DNA from: Larus michahellis
Lineage: Eukaryota > Chordata > Aves > Charadriiformes > Laridae
Assembly: GCF_964199755.1 (NCBI RefSeq)
Contig: NC_133907.1
Location: 5,151,001 to 5,215,000, forward strand
Direction of reading: 5' to 3'
Length of the DNA stretch: 64,000 nucleotides
The translations under genes were made by a program, and so were the position numbers. A model generated the notes under the pieces. That model was not told the origin of the DNA. It saw only the letters and a list, made by a program, of their open reading frames with translations, and did not search any database. Of the stretch, positions 37,746-49,604 are shown piece after piece (position 1 is the first letter of the stretch; every line of letters begins with the position of its first letter).

Positions 37746-38351
37746 TGTGGGGGCCGCCCGGGAGCCTCACCCCGCTCCCAGCGAGCGGCACTCCAGGCAG
37801 CAACCGTGCCGGCGCGGCCGCGGGCCCCGGGCCCCCCTGGTCCCCCCCCAGCCGCCCGCGTCCTGCCGGCGGCTGGCACAGCACGGCTGCACCTGGGCCG
37901 GGGGCTGTGTGCCAAGCCGGGGGGGGTGGCCCCCACCCCGGCGTGCTGGGCCTGGCTCCCCAGACTGGGGTGCTGCTGGTTTTCTTTCTCTGCCGGCTGC
38001 CTGTCTGCAGCTCCTGGCTGCGCATGGGGCACCCATGGGAGGCCCCGGCATGATGGGGGGTTGCGAGGGCAATGGACACCCTCCGCGGCTGTCCCTCCTC
38101 CCTAGGAATAACAGACGGGGTCAGCTGTGGCTCCCCGCCGAAACCGGAGCCACCAAGAGGCAGCTGCCAGGGAAAATGATAGGGAGCGCTGGGGCCGTCC
38201 TGCTGTCCCCAGCAGGGACATGCAAAGCGGGGGCATTCCCGGGGGGGACACGCATCACCTCGCCGCGGCTCTACGAGGGTTTCATGCAGGCAGTCCCACG
38301 GGTGCAGGGTCAGATGAAGACTCCTGCCTCGGGAACACGGCTGCTCCTGTG

Positions 38352-38448
38352 ACACGCGTGCACACGGATGGACACACACACACACGCGCACATGGACACG
38401 TGTGCACATGGGCACGCATGCACACACGGACATGCATGCACACGATCA
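38352..38448. repeat. CA-rich degenerate microsatellite
   Basis: Mixed CACACA, CACGTG and CATGCA units over about 100 bp. Confidence 0.85.
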
Positions 38449-39975
38449 CGCAGGGGTTTGGATGGCTGCGCAGCCCTGGCAGGTGTCAGCCACGCAGGCC
38501 GCGGGATGCCAGGCTCAAGCCGAGGGCCAGCAGTGCCTGGAGGGGCACGCCGCTGCTCAGCCCCATGCCTGGCGGGGGGGGGAAGGTGGGGCCCCCTCTC
38601 TCCTTGGCAATAGCAGCAAATTTAGACCAAGCCTTGGACACGCCAGGCTGAGGAATCTGGCGGCACAGCCGGTCCCAGCCACAGGCAGGGATCCTGTTCC
38701 CGCAGAGCTTTCCCCGAGGGCGAAGCCTGTCCCCTCTCGGGGTCCCCATCGCTCCGGGGTTTCCGGCTCCTCCGGGAGTCACCCAGCACCCCACGTGCTG
38801 TCATTACAGATCCCTTGGGTGTGTGCTTCCTCCCCAGCCCTCTTTGTCAGCTTGACTCATAGGCCAGAAGCCATCCCCGTGTCCTGCCCACCACGTCCTG
38901 CCTGCCGCAACCCAGACAGCCGGACCTGCCTGTACCCCAGCAGGAGCTGGACGGATCCTGCACCCTGGGCAGTGGCTCTGGGCGGACACACACAGTGCAA
39001 GAGCCAGGCTGGGGTGGGAAATACATCATCCCCAAGGGCTTTTTTGGGGACCCCAACTGCTGGATGGAAGCCCTGGTCTAGGTGGTGGATGTTGAACAGG
39101 GGCTGAGCCAGGGGGAAGCGCTGGCTGGCGCGGGATGGGGCGGCAGCCGCTCTGGGCCCTTCAAAAATGAAACCTGCAGCCCTGGGGTGTGTGGCCGGAC
39201 CTTGTCCCCTGCCCTGTCACCACCGCCACGCACATGGCGTTTGCAGACCAGGGCTCGTGCCAGGCAGGATGGCTCCCTGCACGTGTGGAGCCATTTGCAG
39301 CCACGGCTTCACCACCTCGGCTGGAGCCAGAGGGAGGCAGCGACGGGGCCGGTGTCCAGGTAGGGTTCCCCGGCTCCAGGTGCTGGTGGCCTTGGTTCCA
39401 CCATGCCCAGCAGCCACCTGCCTGTGTGGGACACACCAGCATCGCAAGGAGCAGGGGGACCTCACTGGCGCAGGCAGCGCCCACGGTGCCGGGGGCCATG
39501 GTGCTGTGCAAGGCTGCCTGCGGATAACATACAGGTGTTTTTCATCTTCAAAGCGCTCCTCGCCCTGACTTTCATCCTTGCGCCTCCCCAGCCCGCCTGG
39601 GAGGTCTCTGCTATCACCGCCCCATCTCACAGCCCCGGAGGAGCCGGGACTCGGCCAAGCTCAGCGGCGCGTTGCCGGAGCTGGGCGAGGAGGGAAGGGA
39701 GGGCTGCATGGCTGGCATGGTGCTGGCTGCGGCACAGAGGGGAATCCCGCCGGCCGGGGCTCTGCCGGGACCTGCCGGACCCGAGCGCCGCCCCCGCTGT
39801 GCCCGCCGGGCCCCGCGCTGACACGCCACGGCACGGCACCCATGGCTCCCACTGGCACCCAGTCGCTTGGCACCACCAGCGCCTGCTGAGCTGCCGGCAC
39901 CCAAGGGTCCCTGCCCCATCCCGACCTCCACCGCCTCGAGAGACAGCAACGCACACAGCCTCCAAAGCACAGAGA

Positions 39976-39981
39976 TTTAAT
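39976..39981 (-). terminator. FAM110A: Probable FAM110A poly(A) signal
   Basis: On the minus strand this reads ATTAAA, about 780 bp past the FAM110A stop and within a local AT-rich stretch. It implies a 3' UTR of roughly 0.8 kb. On the plus strand the same area reads AATAAA (39980-39985), but no plus-strand gene ends here. Confidence 0.5.
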
Positions 39982-40756
39982 AAAACTGGCTGCGTTACTG
40001 TTATTATTTACAGATCCAACATCAAAAAAAACAGTAAAAATGAGGAAAAGACCAACAACTGTCGTCTTCATAAATACCAGGGCCCAGCGTGCCCGGGGCT
40101 TTGCGCCTACTGGCACCCAGGAGGGGACACAAGCGCTCGCAGACACTCGCACACACACGCAGCCCTGGGCTGCTCAAAGCAGGGGGTCGGGTTCGCCCCC
40201 CCTTGCCACAAACTAGCCAGCGTCTCCCAGACCGTCAGCATTAAGACAGGGGACACCAGGATACGCCCCCGCCCTGGGCAGCGTGGCCCCCTCGGTGGCG
40301 GCTGCAGGGGGACAGCTGTCTCTTTCCCTGGGGCTGTGTCCCTGCTCCCTGCAGGGGGGAACCAGCCCCTTCCCCCCCCACCCATGGGTGCTGGCGAGGA
40401 GCAGGGCAGGCAGGCTGATTACACACAGGGTCCTGCAGGAGCAGGTAAGGGGAGGGTGTTGGGGACCAGTCACACACCCGGAGACACAAGTGTCCTCTGC
40501 CCTCCTGCAGGCTCACGGTGACCTGGCTCTCCAGTGCTGATGGAGCCAGTGGGAAGGATGCCCAGCCGCTGCACTGGGCTCTGCCAGTGCCGCTGTGGCA
40601 CAGGGGGCAAGGAAGCAAGGGCTGGGGGGGCTCAGTTCAAGGGTTCTGTCACCGCCGAGAGGTCCCCACGCCTCCCAGGGCACAGCCAGCGCTCCCTCCC
40701 CATCTGGCATCACCCGCTCATGAGCAACACGTCCCTGGCGCCCACCACCACCGCTG

Positions 40757-41773
40757 CTACACGTCGGAGACCTGCTGGGGCTCCCTGGCCTGGCGCAGCC
40801 CGTACAGCCACTTGATGACGCGGGCGTTGCGCTCGATGACGGAGATGCCATAGGGGACGCGCTCGGCCGGCCGCCCCTCTGGCGTGGCGACGCTGGGCGG
40901 CGAGCGGCCGCCCTCCGAGCTGGCCGTGCTCACGCTGTGAAACTTGAGGGACACGATGTCGGAGCTGGCGCGGGCAAAGCGCTCGGCGCCCATGTCCTGC
41001 ACCTCCTCGGGGTCGAGGCCGCAGTAGTTGAAGAAGCGTTCCAGGTCAGCGGTGGCCCGCGAGAGCCGGTCGCTCAGGTCCGACTTGGAGCGGTGCAGCA
41101 GGGGCTGCCGGCGGGCGCTGTCGGGGCGGGAGGGAGAGATCCGCGCCGGGGTCGCGGGCAGCCCTCCTGGGATGGGGGACGCAGGCACCGGTGTCACCTG
41201 GCCCTGCGGAGCCCCGCAGGGATGGACATCCACCCTCCGCACGGCCACGCTGCCGGGGAGCTTGGTGGCAGCGGGGCTCTCTGGTGGCTTGCTGGCACCC
41301 TCCGTCCCACCGCCCAGTGCCACGGGTGTCTCCACCCTCCACTTGCACTCCCGGCCCAGCGGGCTCTCCGCCTTGGGGAACGGGCTGTCGCAGAGGTTGA
41401 TGAGGTTGTTGAGGATCTCCAGGTCGAGGGAGGTCTTTGGGCCACCAGCCTCGGTGCGTCGTGGCCCCGGGGGTGCCCTGCGGCTGGGGGTGAGCGCAGC
41501 CCGGCGCACCCCTGGGGTGAAGAGGGGCTGCTTGAGTAGCGGCGGCTTCACCGGCTCCTGCCTGGTGCTGGCAACCTGCTGGCTCTTCACGTACTTGGCC
41601 TTGTCAGCCTCCAACCTTTCCACAGCGCTGGGCTTCCCGGCGCCCGGCTCGACGTGCCGGCGGAAATACGCGGGACCCTTGCGGAGGATGCGGATGGGCA
41701 TGGCCGAGGTGAAGGGTGCCGTCACTGTCACCCCCTTCATGGCGTCGCCGGCTTGCAGAGCCTCGATGGGCAT
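40757..41773 (-). CDS. FAM110A: FAM110A, centrosome/spindle-associated protein (single coding exon)
   Basis: One minus-strand exon encodes 338 residues (human about 295). FAM110 proteins are vertebrate centrosome and spindle-pole proteins, and FAM110A has been linked to mitotic spindle organisation. The family signature [18 protein letters not shown] (from about residue 47) is followed by [16 protein letters not shown] and [12 protein letters not shown] Pro-rich middle comes next. Then [20 protein letters not shown] leads into [11 protein letters not shown], and [20 protein letters not shown] sits near the C-terminus. The start [10 protein letters not shown] (41773) is chosen because FAM110B begins very similarly. 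The frame stays open 89 codons further, but that part has no family similarity and crosses a splice acceptor (exon edge at 41842). A non-coding 5' exon is possible. Confidence 0.95.
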   Translation of the reverse strand: MPIEALQAGDAMKGVTVTAPFTSAMPIRILRKGPAYFRRHVEPGAGKPSAVERLEADKAKYVKSQQVASTRQEPVKPPLLKQPLFTPGVRRAALTPSRRAPPGPRRTEAGGPKTSLDLEILNNLINLCDSPFPKAESPLGRECKWRVETPVALGGGTEGASKPPESPAATKLPGSVAVRRVDVHPCGAPQGQVTPVPASPIPGGLPATPARISPSRPDSARRQPLLHRSKSDLSDRLSRATADLERFFNYCGLDPEEVQDMGAERFARASSDIVSLKFHSVSTASSEGGRSPPSVATPEGRPAERVPYGISVIERNARVIKWLYGLRQAREPQQVSDV

Positions 41774-41949
41774 CCTCCGCGCCGGCAGCGGGGCGCGGGG
41801 TGGGCGACGGCCACGGGCAGCGAGGGGCTCACAGGCTGTCGGCTGCAAAGAGGGGCCGGAGTGAGGGGTGGTGGCGGGGGCTGGCGGGCAGACAAAGGCT
41901 GCGCAGGAGCTGTGCGGTGCCGCACTGTCTGCACCGCCTGAGCCGGGCT

Positions 41950-42060
41950 CCCTATTTGAAGGCAAACACCACGCCTCCGCCTGCCGCCGAGGCCTCCCCG
42001 AACTCTTCCCCGGCCAATCCGCGGAGCAAGCCTGCTTCAAACCGCTCCCGGGCCAATGGG
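41950..42060 (-). promoter_or_regulatory. FAM110A: Candidate FAM110A promoter with two CCAAT boxes and CHR-like motifs
   Basis: Two CCAAT pentamers on the plus strand (42014-42018 and 42053-42057; ATTGG when read with the gene) lie 39 bp apart in CpG-rich DNA. Between them the minus strand reads GCGGTTTGAAGC, with TTTGAA at 42041-42036. A second TTTGAA, in opposite orientation, is at 41955-41960 inside a TATA-like TTCAAATAGG. Paired NF-Y sites with a TTTGAA 'CHR' are the hallmark of G2/M genes controlled by DREAM and B-MYB complexes. That FAM110A starts here is inferred. Confidence 0.45.
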
Positions 42061-45000
42061 ACCAGCGGGGAGGGCGCCCCGGCCCTGGCGAGGGGCACCC
42101 CAGGGAGCGAGGCCGGGGAGGAGAGGGGCGGCGGGGGTCTGGCAGCCCCTCACCGATGCTCTGCCCACATCGCCCGTGCCCCGGGGTGCATACCCTGCAC
42201 CCAGGGGTGCATCACCTGCTCCCAGGGGAGCGTTGCCCCCATCCAGGACTGCGTTGCCCACACCAGGGGGTGCATCCCCTGTGCATCCCCTGCATCACCC
42301 GCCCCACTCACCCACCACCCCACAGGCTGGGGGATTTGGGGCTCCGTTCCCTTGGCTCTCCGCACCCTCTCAGGTTCTGGGGTTGCTCCCGGGCTCCCCA
42401 CTCCCACCTTTGAGCCCCTTGGAAAGCGCCGGCGGGGGTTTCCACCCGTGCTTCCCCATCCGAGGTGTGCCGGGAGCCAGGCTGGGGCCCCGCGCACCCC
42501 GTGTCCTTGGGCCCCCGCCAACCCCAACAAGCACCGCCGCCCGCCCCAACGGTCGCGCAGAGGCACCGGCCCGCCCACGGCGAGGAGAAGGCGGGGGGGC
42601 AAACCAGCCCTGCACCCTTCTGCAGCCCCCTGCCGGGGGGTGGGCACAGTCAGAGGGACCCTAACACACAGAGGGGCTCAGGCAGTGAAGGGGCACAGGG
42701 GGGGACACACAGGGTGGGACCTGCCTATTCCTCCCCCTTCCGCCCCACCGCCCTTCCCGAGCCGCTCTGAAAACCCCCCTGGGGGTCCCAATTTGGGGGC
42801 AAAGAAGAGGTAATAGCAAACCCCAGCACTCACCAGGTGCGGCAGTGGGCATGGCGGGGACCAGCGTGCCATGGCCCTGCTCCCTCCTGCGGTGGCCCGG
42901 AGCTGGCTGCCGGTTCCGTCAGCCACTCACCTGCGGGCAACTTCCTGGGTGCAACCCAGGGCCCATCCCAGCGTCAGCCGCCGGCAGCAGGAGCCAGCCC
43001 CGGCACCCACAGCACCACGCCATGGCCACGTCGAGCCACGGCTGCACCCCCTGCATGCGCTCATGTGCCAGTGTGTCCGCCCTGGCCCCCCCAGGGTCTG
43101 CACCCCAACGCAGTCCCCATGCAGCAGCCGCCCCACGGCACACGGTGCGTCTGTCTGATGCGCTGTGACGGGCAAGTGGCCTGGGGGAGGCTGGCTGTCC
43201 TTGTCCCCTGCCCCGGGGGGATACGCTGCCTTCTGACCTGGAAAGTGTCTGCAGGGGGCCAGCCAAGCGTGGGGACAGCTGGGGAGGGTCCCAGTGCCAA
43301 CACAGACCTTCCTGCCTCCTCCCCGGGGGCAGCTTTCTGCACCCCCCCATGGGGAGCCCAGCGCAGGGGCGACCTAGGGACAGAGCCAGCAGTGCAGGGC
43401 ACCAATGTCCTTGCTGGGCAGGGACAGGGACAGGCAGGGCAGGCAGGGCCCCCCCACCAGAGCCCTGCTTACCGCCCCCACGGGACGCAGGGTCGGGATG
43501 TGCTCAGTGCTGTACAGATGCACAGACAGAGCTGGGTCCCACAGCCCAGCGGATCAGCAGAGACCTGGGGTGGTGGGGAGCACAGGCTGCTAGCCGGGTG
43601 CCCCCCAGCACCACCCTGCCGATGGCTGGCCCCACTGCCCTGGTACCCTGTGCCAGGCTCAGGGGGGGCTCCGCAGCTCGTCACAGGGGTGCAAACATGC
43701 CCCCCCAGCCCTGGGCAAGGAGAAGTGGGGACACATCGCAGCATCGGGCTCTGGAGCTCAGCACAGTAACAGAGGCTCAGCCCCGGAGCCAAGCCATGGA
43801 GGGGATGGCTGTTGGGGTGCAGGGAGGGGAACACATGGCCCCCCAGCATGGCCACCTGTGGCCAGTGTGGGCTCCCTGGCAAGGACAGCCCAGCCGGGCA
43901 CAACCTGCTGCTCCACATTCCTGCGGTGCTGAGCCGTCTGCCCTGGCATGGCTTCGCTGAGCTGGGCTACACCGAGCCGAGCTGAGCCACCCTCCGAACA
44001 GCCCCAAAAACAGAGCGATATTATCCCATGCCCAAAGCCTGGCCGGAGCATGGGGATCCGAGTGCCAGGGCTGACATCCGCACTCATGGTGGGCAATGGC
44101 TGACCGTGCTCATGGCTCCTCTCCCTCCTGGTGTGGGTAGCCCAGCCAGGCTCGCTTGGCACCCTGGATCACCTCCTGCCTGGAGGCACCCCCTCCCCAG
44201 CTGACCCAGCCCCACGCTGCTGGCACAGGACCGGCACAGGACCGGCACCATCTCTGCCACTCACCTGGATCGGCCCAGCGACGTGGGAGCCTCCTCGGCA
44301 CGGCTCAGCCGCCACGCTGCTTCTGCCAGGGGTGTCCCGGTGTCCCCACGCCTCCTCCTGCCCAGCCACGTCCTCCCCTGCTCCTCGCGGAACGATGGCT
44401 GGCGGGGTGGGCTGCGTGCCCCGTGGCCACCGAGCCCGCGTGGGGTGCAGGCAGCCGGCTGCAAGCAGCTGCCCGGGCACGTCTGGGCAGCCGGGTGTTT
44501 TTGGAGCGGGGCGTTGGAGCCAGGCAGCGCCCCGGAGCCTCGCCCTCCCTGGGAGCATCCCAGGACAGGTTTCAGGAGGGCAATCCGCCACGGGAGCACT
44601 CCCCCAGCACCCGGCTCAGAACCTCTGCCACTACCCCGGGGACACAGGGACAGGACGGAGGAATGGGATTTGGGAACAGAGGGACAGTGGGGTGTTGGCA
44701 CTGGCTCCACTCCCACCTCCCACAGAAGCTCAGGGCTGGGCCCCTCCTTGCGCTGCTTCAAGGACCCCCCAGGAGCTAAATGCAGCCGTCAATGAGCGAA
44801 AAACAAGCTCAGAGGCTAAATCCTCCCTGGAAGAGCTGGGTGGAGGCGGTTGCAGGTGCCCTGCAGCGCCCGAGGAGCAGTGGGGCTGGGGCTCGGCACG
44901 GCTCAGGCAGCCCCAGGCAGAGCCCCCCCCAACACCCTCATCTTGGTAGGTGCTAATTCCTGGCATTTAATTACAGCCCCTTGCCATGCCAAGGCTGTGC

Positions 45001-46436
45001 CCAGCTTTGCAACGGGGGAATTGACCCAGCACTGACCCCGCGCTACCCTGCAGTCACCGCCTGCTCCTGCCTCAGTTTCCCCAGCTGCGGGCTCTGCAGA
45101 GCAGCTCTGCTGGGTGGGGACACCTTTCCAAGGGACCTGGGGGCTCGGGGACTCGATGGGGAAGCTCTCGCTGGGCCAGGCATCACCTTGCTCCCCGCTG
45201 CCCATGGGCAGAGGGAAGGATGCTGCCCACACCCGGCTCTCCCCACAAGTCTCCGCAGGCGGCAGCTCGGGGCCAGGAGCCGGGGAGGTGACAGATGGGG
45301 ACATGCCGAGTGCGAGGCCTTTGTCTGCACGGTGGCGGACGGACCCGCAGATGGCGGCTGCCAGCAGGGCCAGGGCCACAGCCCGTGGCCAGGCAAGCAC
45401 CGGGCCCTGGGGATCCGGCCCTTTTGTCGGGGTCTCACCTCCGGCAGCGGCCCCTTCCCTGGCCGCCCCCCACCAGCCTTTCAACTTTCAACTTGACCTG
45501 CTCCTTTCACATGGAAATGGGATGCAAATGGAGCCGGGGGGGCTGCCAGGGGCCATCGGCTGCAACCTGCCAGCAGGTCCCCCCACTGAAATCTGGGGTA
45601 TCATAACCACTGACGTGGGGCGGACAGTGGTCCCTGGGGTGAGGGGTCCCCCTTGTCCCCCAGCAATGGAGCAGCAGACCAAGAAGACCGTCCCCACTGC
45701 TCTCAGCTGAAAGCAGATATTAGGGGATGGCTCTTGCCGGGGCTGAGCTGGAGAATGGACCCCTGCTCTCCTGGGATGCTGATCCCCCCCTGTGCCCTTC
45801 CACCACCTGGCCATCCCCACAGCACAGGCAGCGCACCCACCCCAGGGACCCCCGCTGCCCCCCCTGCCCTGTGCTGGCTGCGGTTGGAGGTAGGTCCCCA
45901 GCCCTGGCCAGGTGGGGAGGGGGCTTCCCGGGCGGCCGGTCGCCGGACCCTGGCGAAGTCCCGCAGCCGGGGACCGCTCAGCTACCAAATGTTGCCATCT
46001 GCCTCTGGGACCTTCGCTCGCATCTGCCGGGGGTGCGGAGGGCCGAGGGGCCAGGGGGGCCGGGGGCTCAGCTGCAGCACGGGGAGGGGGCAGAGGAGGC
46101 ACAGCCATCTCACACCGCGCAGGCAGCACATGTCGGGCGGATTTGGGTGAGGAGCGTGAAGGGGCGGCGTGGGGGTCCCGCACCCAGCACCCCCTCGGGA
46201 TCCCCTGCACCGCAGCCATTCGTGCTTGGGAAGGGTCTCACCGCCGGCTGCGCTGCTCCTTTGTGCTGCCAAATTAAACACGGGGAAATCGCCATCTCCT
46301 CCCCATCCTCTCCCTGTCCCCAACCCCATAGACCCACAAGGACCTCAGCTGCCCCAGAGCCAGCCCAAGCCCCCCACAACTGGTTTCTCCCAGCCTCTTG
46401 GACCTGCTCCCCACCTCCCAGGTACCCTTGAGTACC
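42061..46436. other. Intergenic, FAM110A to LTR fragment
   Basis: GC-rich, with degenerate repeats such as a ggggtgcatcccctg-like array at about 42180-42295. Good minus-strand splice donors are present near 42835, 42926 and 44265 (CTCAC on the plus strand). They could belong to upstream non-coding FAM110A exons, but cannot be assigned without transcripts. No coding gene was recognised. Confidence 0.55.
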
Positions 46437-46960
46437 TGTACTGGTTTGAGCTGGGATAGAGTCAATTTTCTCCATAGGAACTGGTATGGGATTTGTGGAT
46501 TTGTGCTGAAAACAGTGTTGGTAACCCAGGGATGTTTTAGTTATCGCCGAGTAGTGCTTACACAGTGTCAAGGCCTTTTCTGCTCCTCACACCACCGTCC
46601 CCCAGTGAGTGGGCTGAGGGGGCACAAGGAGATAGGAGGGGACACGAATGGGACCCCACTGACCAAGGGATATCCCATCCATAGGGCGTCCTGCTCAGCG
46701 ATAAAGGCTGGGGAAGAAGAAGGAAGGGGGAACATTCAGAGTGGTGGCATTTGCCTTCCCGAGTCACCGTTACGCGTGGTGGAGCCCTGCTGCCCTAGGG
46801 ATGGCACAATTCCTGCCTGCCATGGGCAGCACTGAAGGAATGCCCAGTTTTGCTCTGCTCACGCAGACAGCTTTTGCTTTCCCTATGAAACTGTCTTTAT
46901 CTCAACCCACCAGTTTTCTCCCTTTTACTCTTCCCATTCTCTCCCTCATTCCAGGAGTGG
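46437..46960 (+). mobile_element. Avian endogenous retrovirus LTR fragment (solo, fossil)
   Basis: Starts with tgtactggtttgagctggga, the opening of an LTR family common in bird genomes, and follows that LTR for about 520 bp. A polyadenylation-type segment and the stretch containing 'ctgtctttatctcaacccac' are recognisable. No internal viral genes and no second LTR flank it, so it is a decayed solo LTR, cut short at its 3' side where CR1 sequence begins. Divergence looks moderate. I do not assign a database family name. Confidence 0.85.
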
Positions 46961-46967
46961 GATGTCT

Positions 46968-47058
46968 GGGGGGTGGTGTCCCTGCCCATGGCCAGGGGGT
47001 TGGAACTAGATGATCTTTAAGATCCCTTCCAACTCTGATATTCTATGATTTTGTGATA
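46968..47058 (+). mobile_element. CR1 LINE 3'-end fragment
   Basis: The typical CR1 tail runs from ggtggtgtccctgcccatgg through 'ttggaactagatgatcttta' to the terminal ttctatgattttgtga. It is truncated to about 90 bp and lies directly against the end of the LTR fragment, in the same orientation. Confidence 0.9.
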
Positions 47059-49560
47059 GTCCCCGCTGCAACTCCGTGGGGGCAAGGTGCAGGGGCCGGC
47101 TGTAGCCCCCGGAGGTGTGGGGCACAGGCAGGCAGGGCAGGCAGGGCAGGCAGGCAGGCCACTGGAGAAGGCAGCCCCAGGTTTTGCACAGCCGCAGCTT
47201 GCTCTCCCAGCGACACCCTCTGGGTGCTGTGGGAAGAGCCGCTGTGAGGCTTCCTGGGGCGGTGGGTGCTGGGACGGGACGGGGGTGTGGGGGGGTGTGC
47301 TGCTGGGGGTGACCTGGCCTCTGTCCCCTCACCCGCGTCACCTCCCAGCCAGTGCAAGGGGCTCATGCGCTGGCTCATGGCTTGGCTGATCGCCCAGTCC
47401 CGTCTCACTTGGGCGTCAGAGGTTCCCGGGCAGTGCACCCGAGGTGGGACAGCCACCACAGTCAGGGGCCCCTGAGGTCCCTGTCCCAGACCGTGACCCT
47501 GCAGAGATTCCCCGGTGGGGACAGGCACTGTCACCGCGTGACATTCACATCTGCAAGCAGCAGCCTGAAATAGGTGGGATGCAGTTCAGCTGCATCAGGG
47601 GACAAGTGCAAAGCACAGGACACTGCTAAGAATAATCCCCGGCATCCAGCCAAGCCGGGGTGCACCGGGATAGCGGTGAGACTGCGGCCAGCACCCCGTG
47701 CCTCCGCCGTGCAGGCAGCAGGCATGGGGCTGTCCCTGGCGCCAGCGGTAAGCGGGGACGAAGGGCAGCGGTGGCCCCTGGGGTAGGGCAGGGACCGGGC
47801 TGTCCCCGGGCTGGCAGGGATAGGACAGGAGGGGGTCGGAAACTGGAGATGGCACAGTTGGACTTTGGCCACTGACACAGAGTGTGGAGCTGAAGGACCT
47901 CACCCGGCGCCCAGGGTCAGGCTGCACGGGATGAGCTGGGCTCGGTGGCAGGGAGAGGGGAGCGGGACCCCACGGCCGGTCCTGCACCCACCCGGGGATG
48001 GGGTCTGCGCTGGCGAAAACCGGGGACCCACTGGGAGGGGAAGCACGAGTGGGGGGTGGTCCTGAGCCTCTGCCCCCTCTGGCCATGCCCCCGTGCCCTA
48101 GCTGACCCCAGCCCTCAACCTGCCCTGTGACGGGGGGGGGACAGCTGGGACCGGAGCTGGTCCCTCTGACCCCCAAGCACTTGTCCCTCTGGCCACAAGG
48201 GTCCCCTTGGGAGTGAGACACACACCCTCCCCCCCCACCCGGCTCATCCCTCCAAGGACTTCAAAGCTTTTCACTATGCTTTCTTATCGCTTTTATCTCA
48301 TCATACCCTGTGCCGGCAGCCAACCATCCCTGCAGCTCATGTGTCCCCCCCGGGACCTGCTGGGACCCGCCCACCCAGGACAGGAGCCCTGAAACGCAGC
48401 CTTGGACCCCACTGCTGAGCACGTGGCAGGAGGGTGCAGGGTCCCCCCCCGGCCACCCCCCGACCCGGGGACTCTGCCAGCTGGGACCAGGACCCGGAGC
48501 AGAGCAGGGCCAGGCCGTCTCCCGTCTGCATCCGGAGGTGGTGACGTGCCTGCCTCACGTCACTGCCCGGGCAGCCAGGACTCGCTCCCGCCCGCGTGCT
48601 GCTGCCGGTTCCCCAAAGCGCAGTGAGTTCCCCCTTGGGAGATTGCCGAGGAACCGGTCAGACCGGGAGCCCGCTTCCTTCCTGGCTCCTGCTCCCTACC
48701 GGAGTGCCCAACGCCTCCCTACGGGGCCGGAGCCATGGGTGGGTTGTTGCACCCGCCAGGCTCAGCCCCGGGAGACGTGGGTTTCCTCCGCCGGGCTCCA
48801 TGCTGCGGCAGAGGGCCGGAGCCGGTCTCTGCGGGGACACGGGGATGCGGGGATACGGGCCGTGGGGGTCCTCCTTCCCAGGAGCGGGAAGGGAGCAGGT
48901 GCCCGGGGTGGGCAGGGGATGTGGCCGGATCCCAGCTGACTCATCTCGCTGGTACGAGCCGAGGCTCGTTTGCAGGTGGGGCTGCTGGGGCCCTTCTCCC
49001 AGTGGCCACCGGCGCCTGCTGGGATCGCACTGGACCCGGCTGGGAGGAAACGGGGAGCTGCTTTGCCCTGTCTTGCGGACGTGGCGGGGGGTCCGGGGCC
49101 TGCATTCCCAGCAGAGCAGCTGCCCAAGCCTGTCAGCCCCCAGGTGAGAGCCATCTTCACCCCGTGCCTGGCTGCGCCGTGCCAGGCCGCGCCATGGCGC
49201 TGGGGCAGGTTCAATGACCTGCCGGGTCCCGTCCCGGCTCCGTGCCTGGAGCCGCCGAGCCCCGGCTCTGCGGGGACAGGGCCCAGGTGGAGACGAGCAG
49301 GTCCCGCACCCAGTGCAAGGAGGGCACAGCGTTATTGCCCGTGGGGAGCAGGGGGCAAAGGAGGGGCCGGGCTGGGCTGGGCCGTGGGGAAGACATGCTG
49401 CTCCGCGAGTCCCGCACTGCTGTGACGTGTGGGAGAGGAGCCGCTCCGCCTGCCCACCTGCCTTCAAGAGGGGGAACGCAGGCGGCAGTCACGGGACACC
49501 GGAGTCGGGGTTCGAGGGAGTCAGGTCCCACCCCGCCGCTAATCGAAGCCTCTCCCCACA
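47059..49560. other. Upstream region of SLC52A3
   Basis: GC-rich, with a GGCA-type simple repeat (47121-47161) and no recognised coding sequence. A 5' non-coding SLC52A3 exon must lie here or farther upstream, because the coding exon begins after a splice acceptor at 49560. CCCAG/GTGAGAG near 49143 is one possible donor. Confidence 0.5.
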
Positions 49561-49604
49561 GCGCAGCGGAGTCGCCGCCGGGCCCAGGCACTGCAGCCTG
49601 AGCC

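Larger units (their letters stand above)
35851..39959. other. ANGPT4 3' UTR and intergenic space to FAM110A
   Basis: The ANGPT4 3' UTR probably runs to the AT-rich stretch near 36875-36925. No exact AATAAA is visible, so its end is uncertain. No further gene is recognisable. A possible regulatory island (37640-37745) and a CA-rich tract (38352-38448) are listed separately. The ANGPT4 and FAM110A 3' ends converge here. Confidence 0.65.

Noticed and set aside
41774-42040. 89-codon N-terminal extension of FAM110A
   Set aside because: The frame is open, but this part resembles no FAM110 protein and contains a splice acceptor and promoter-like motifs. [10 protein letters not shown] matches the family start.
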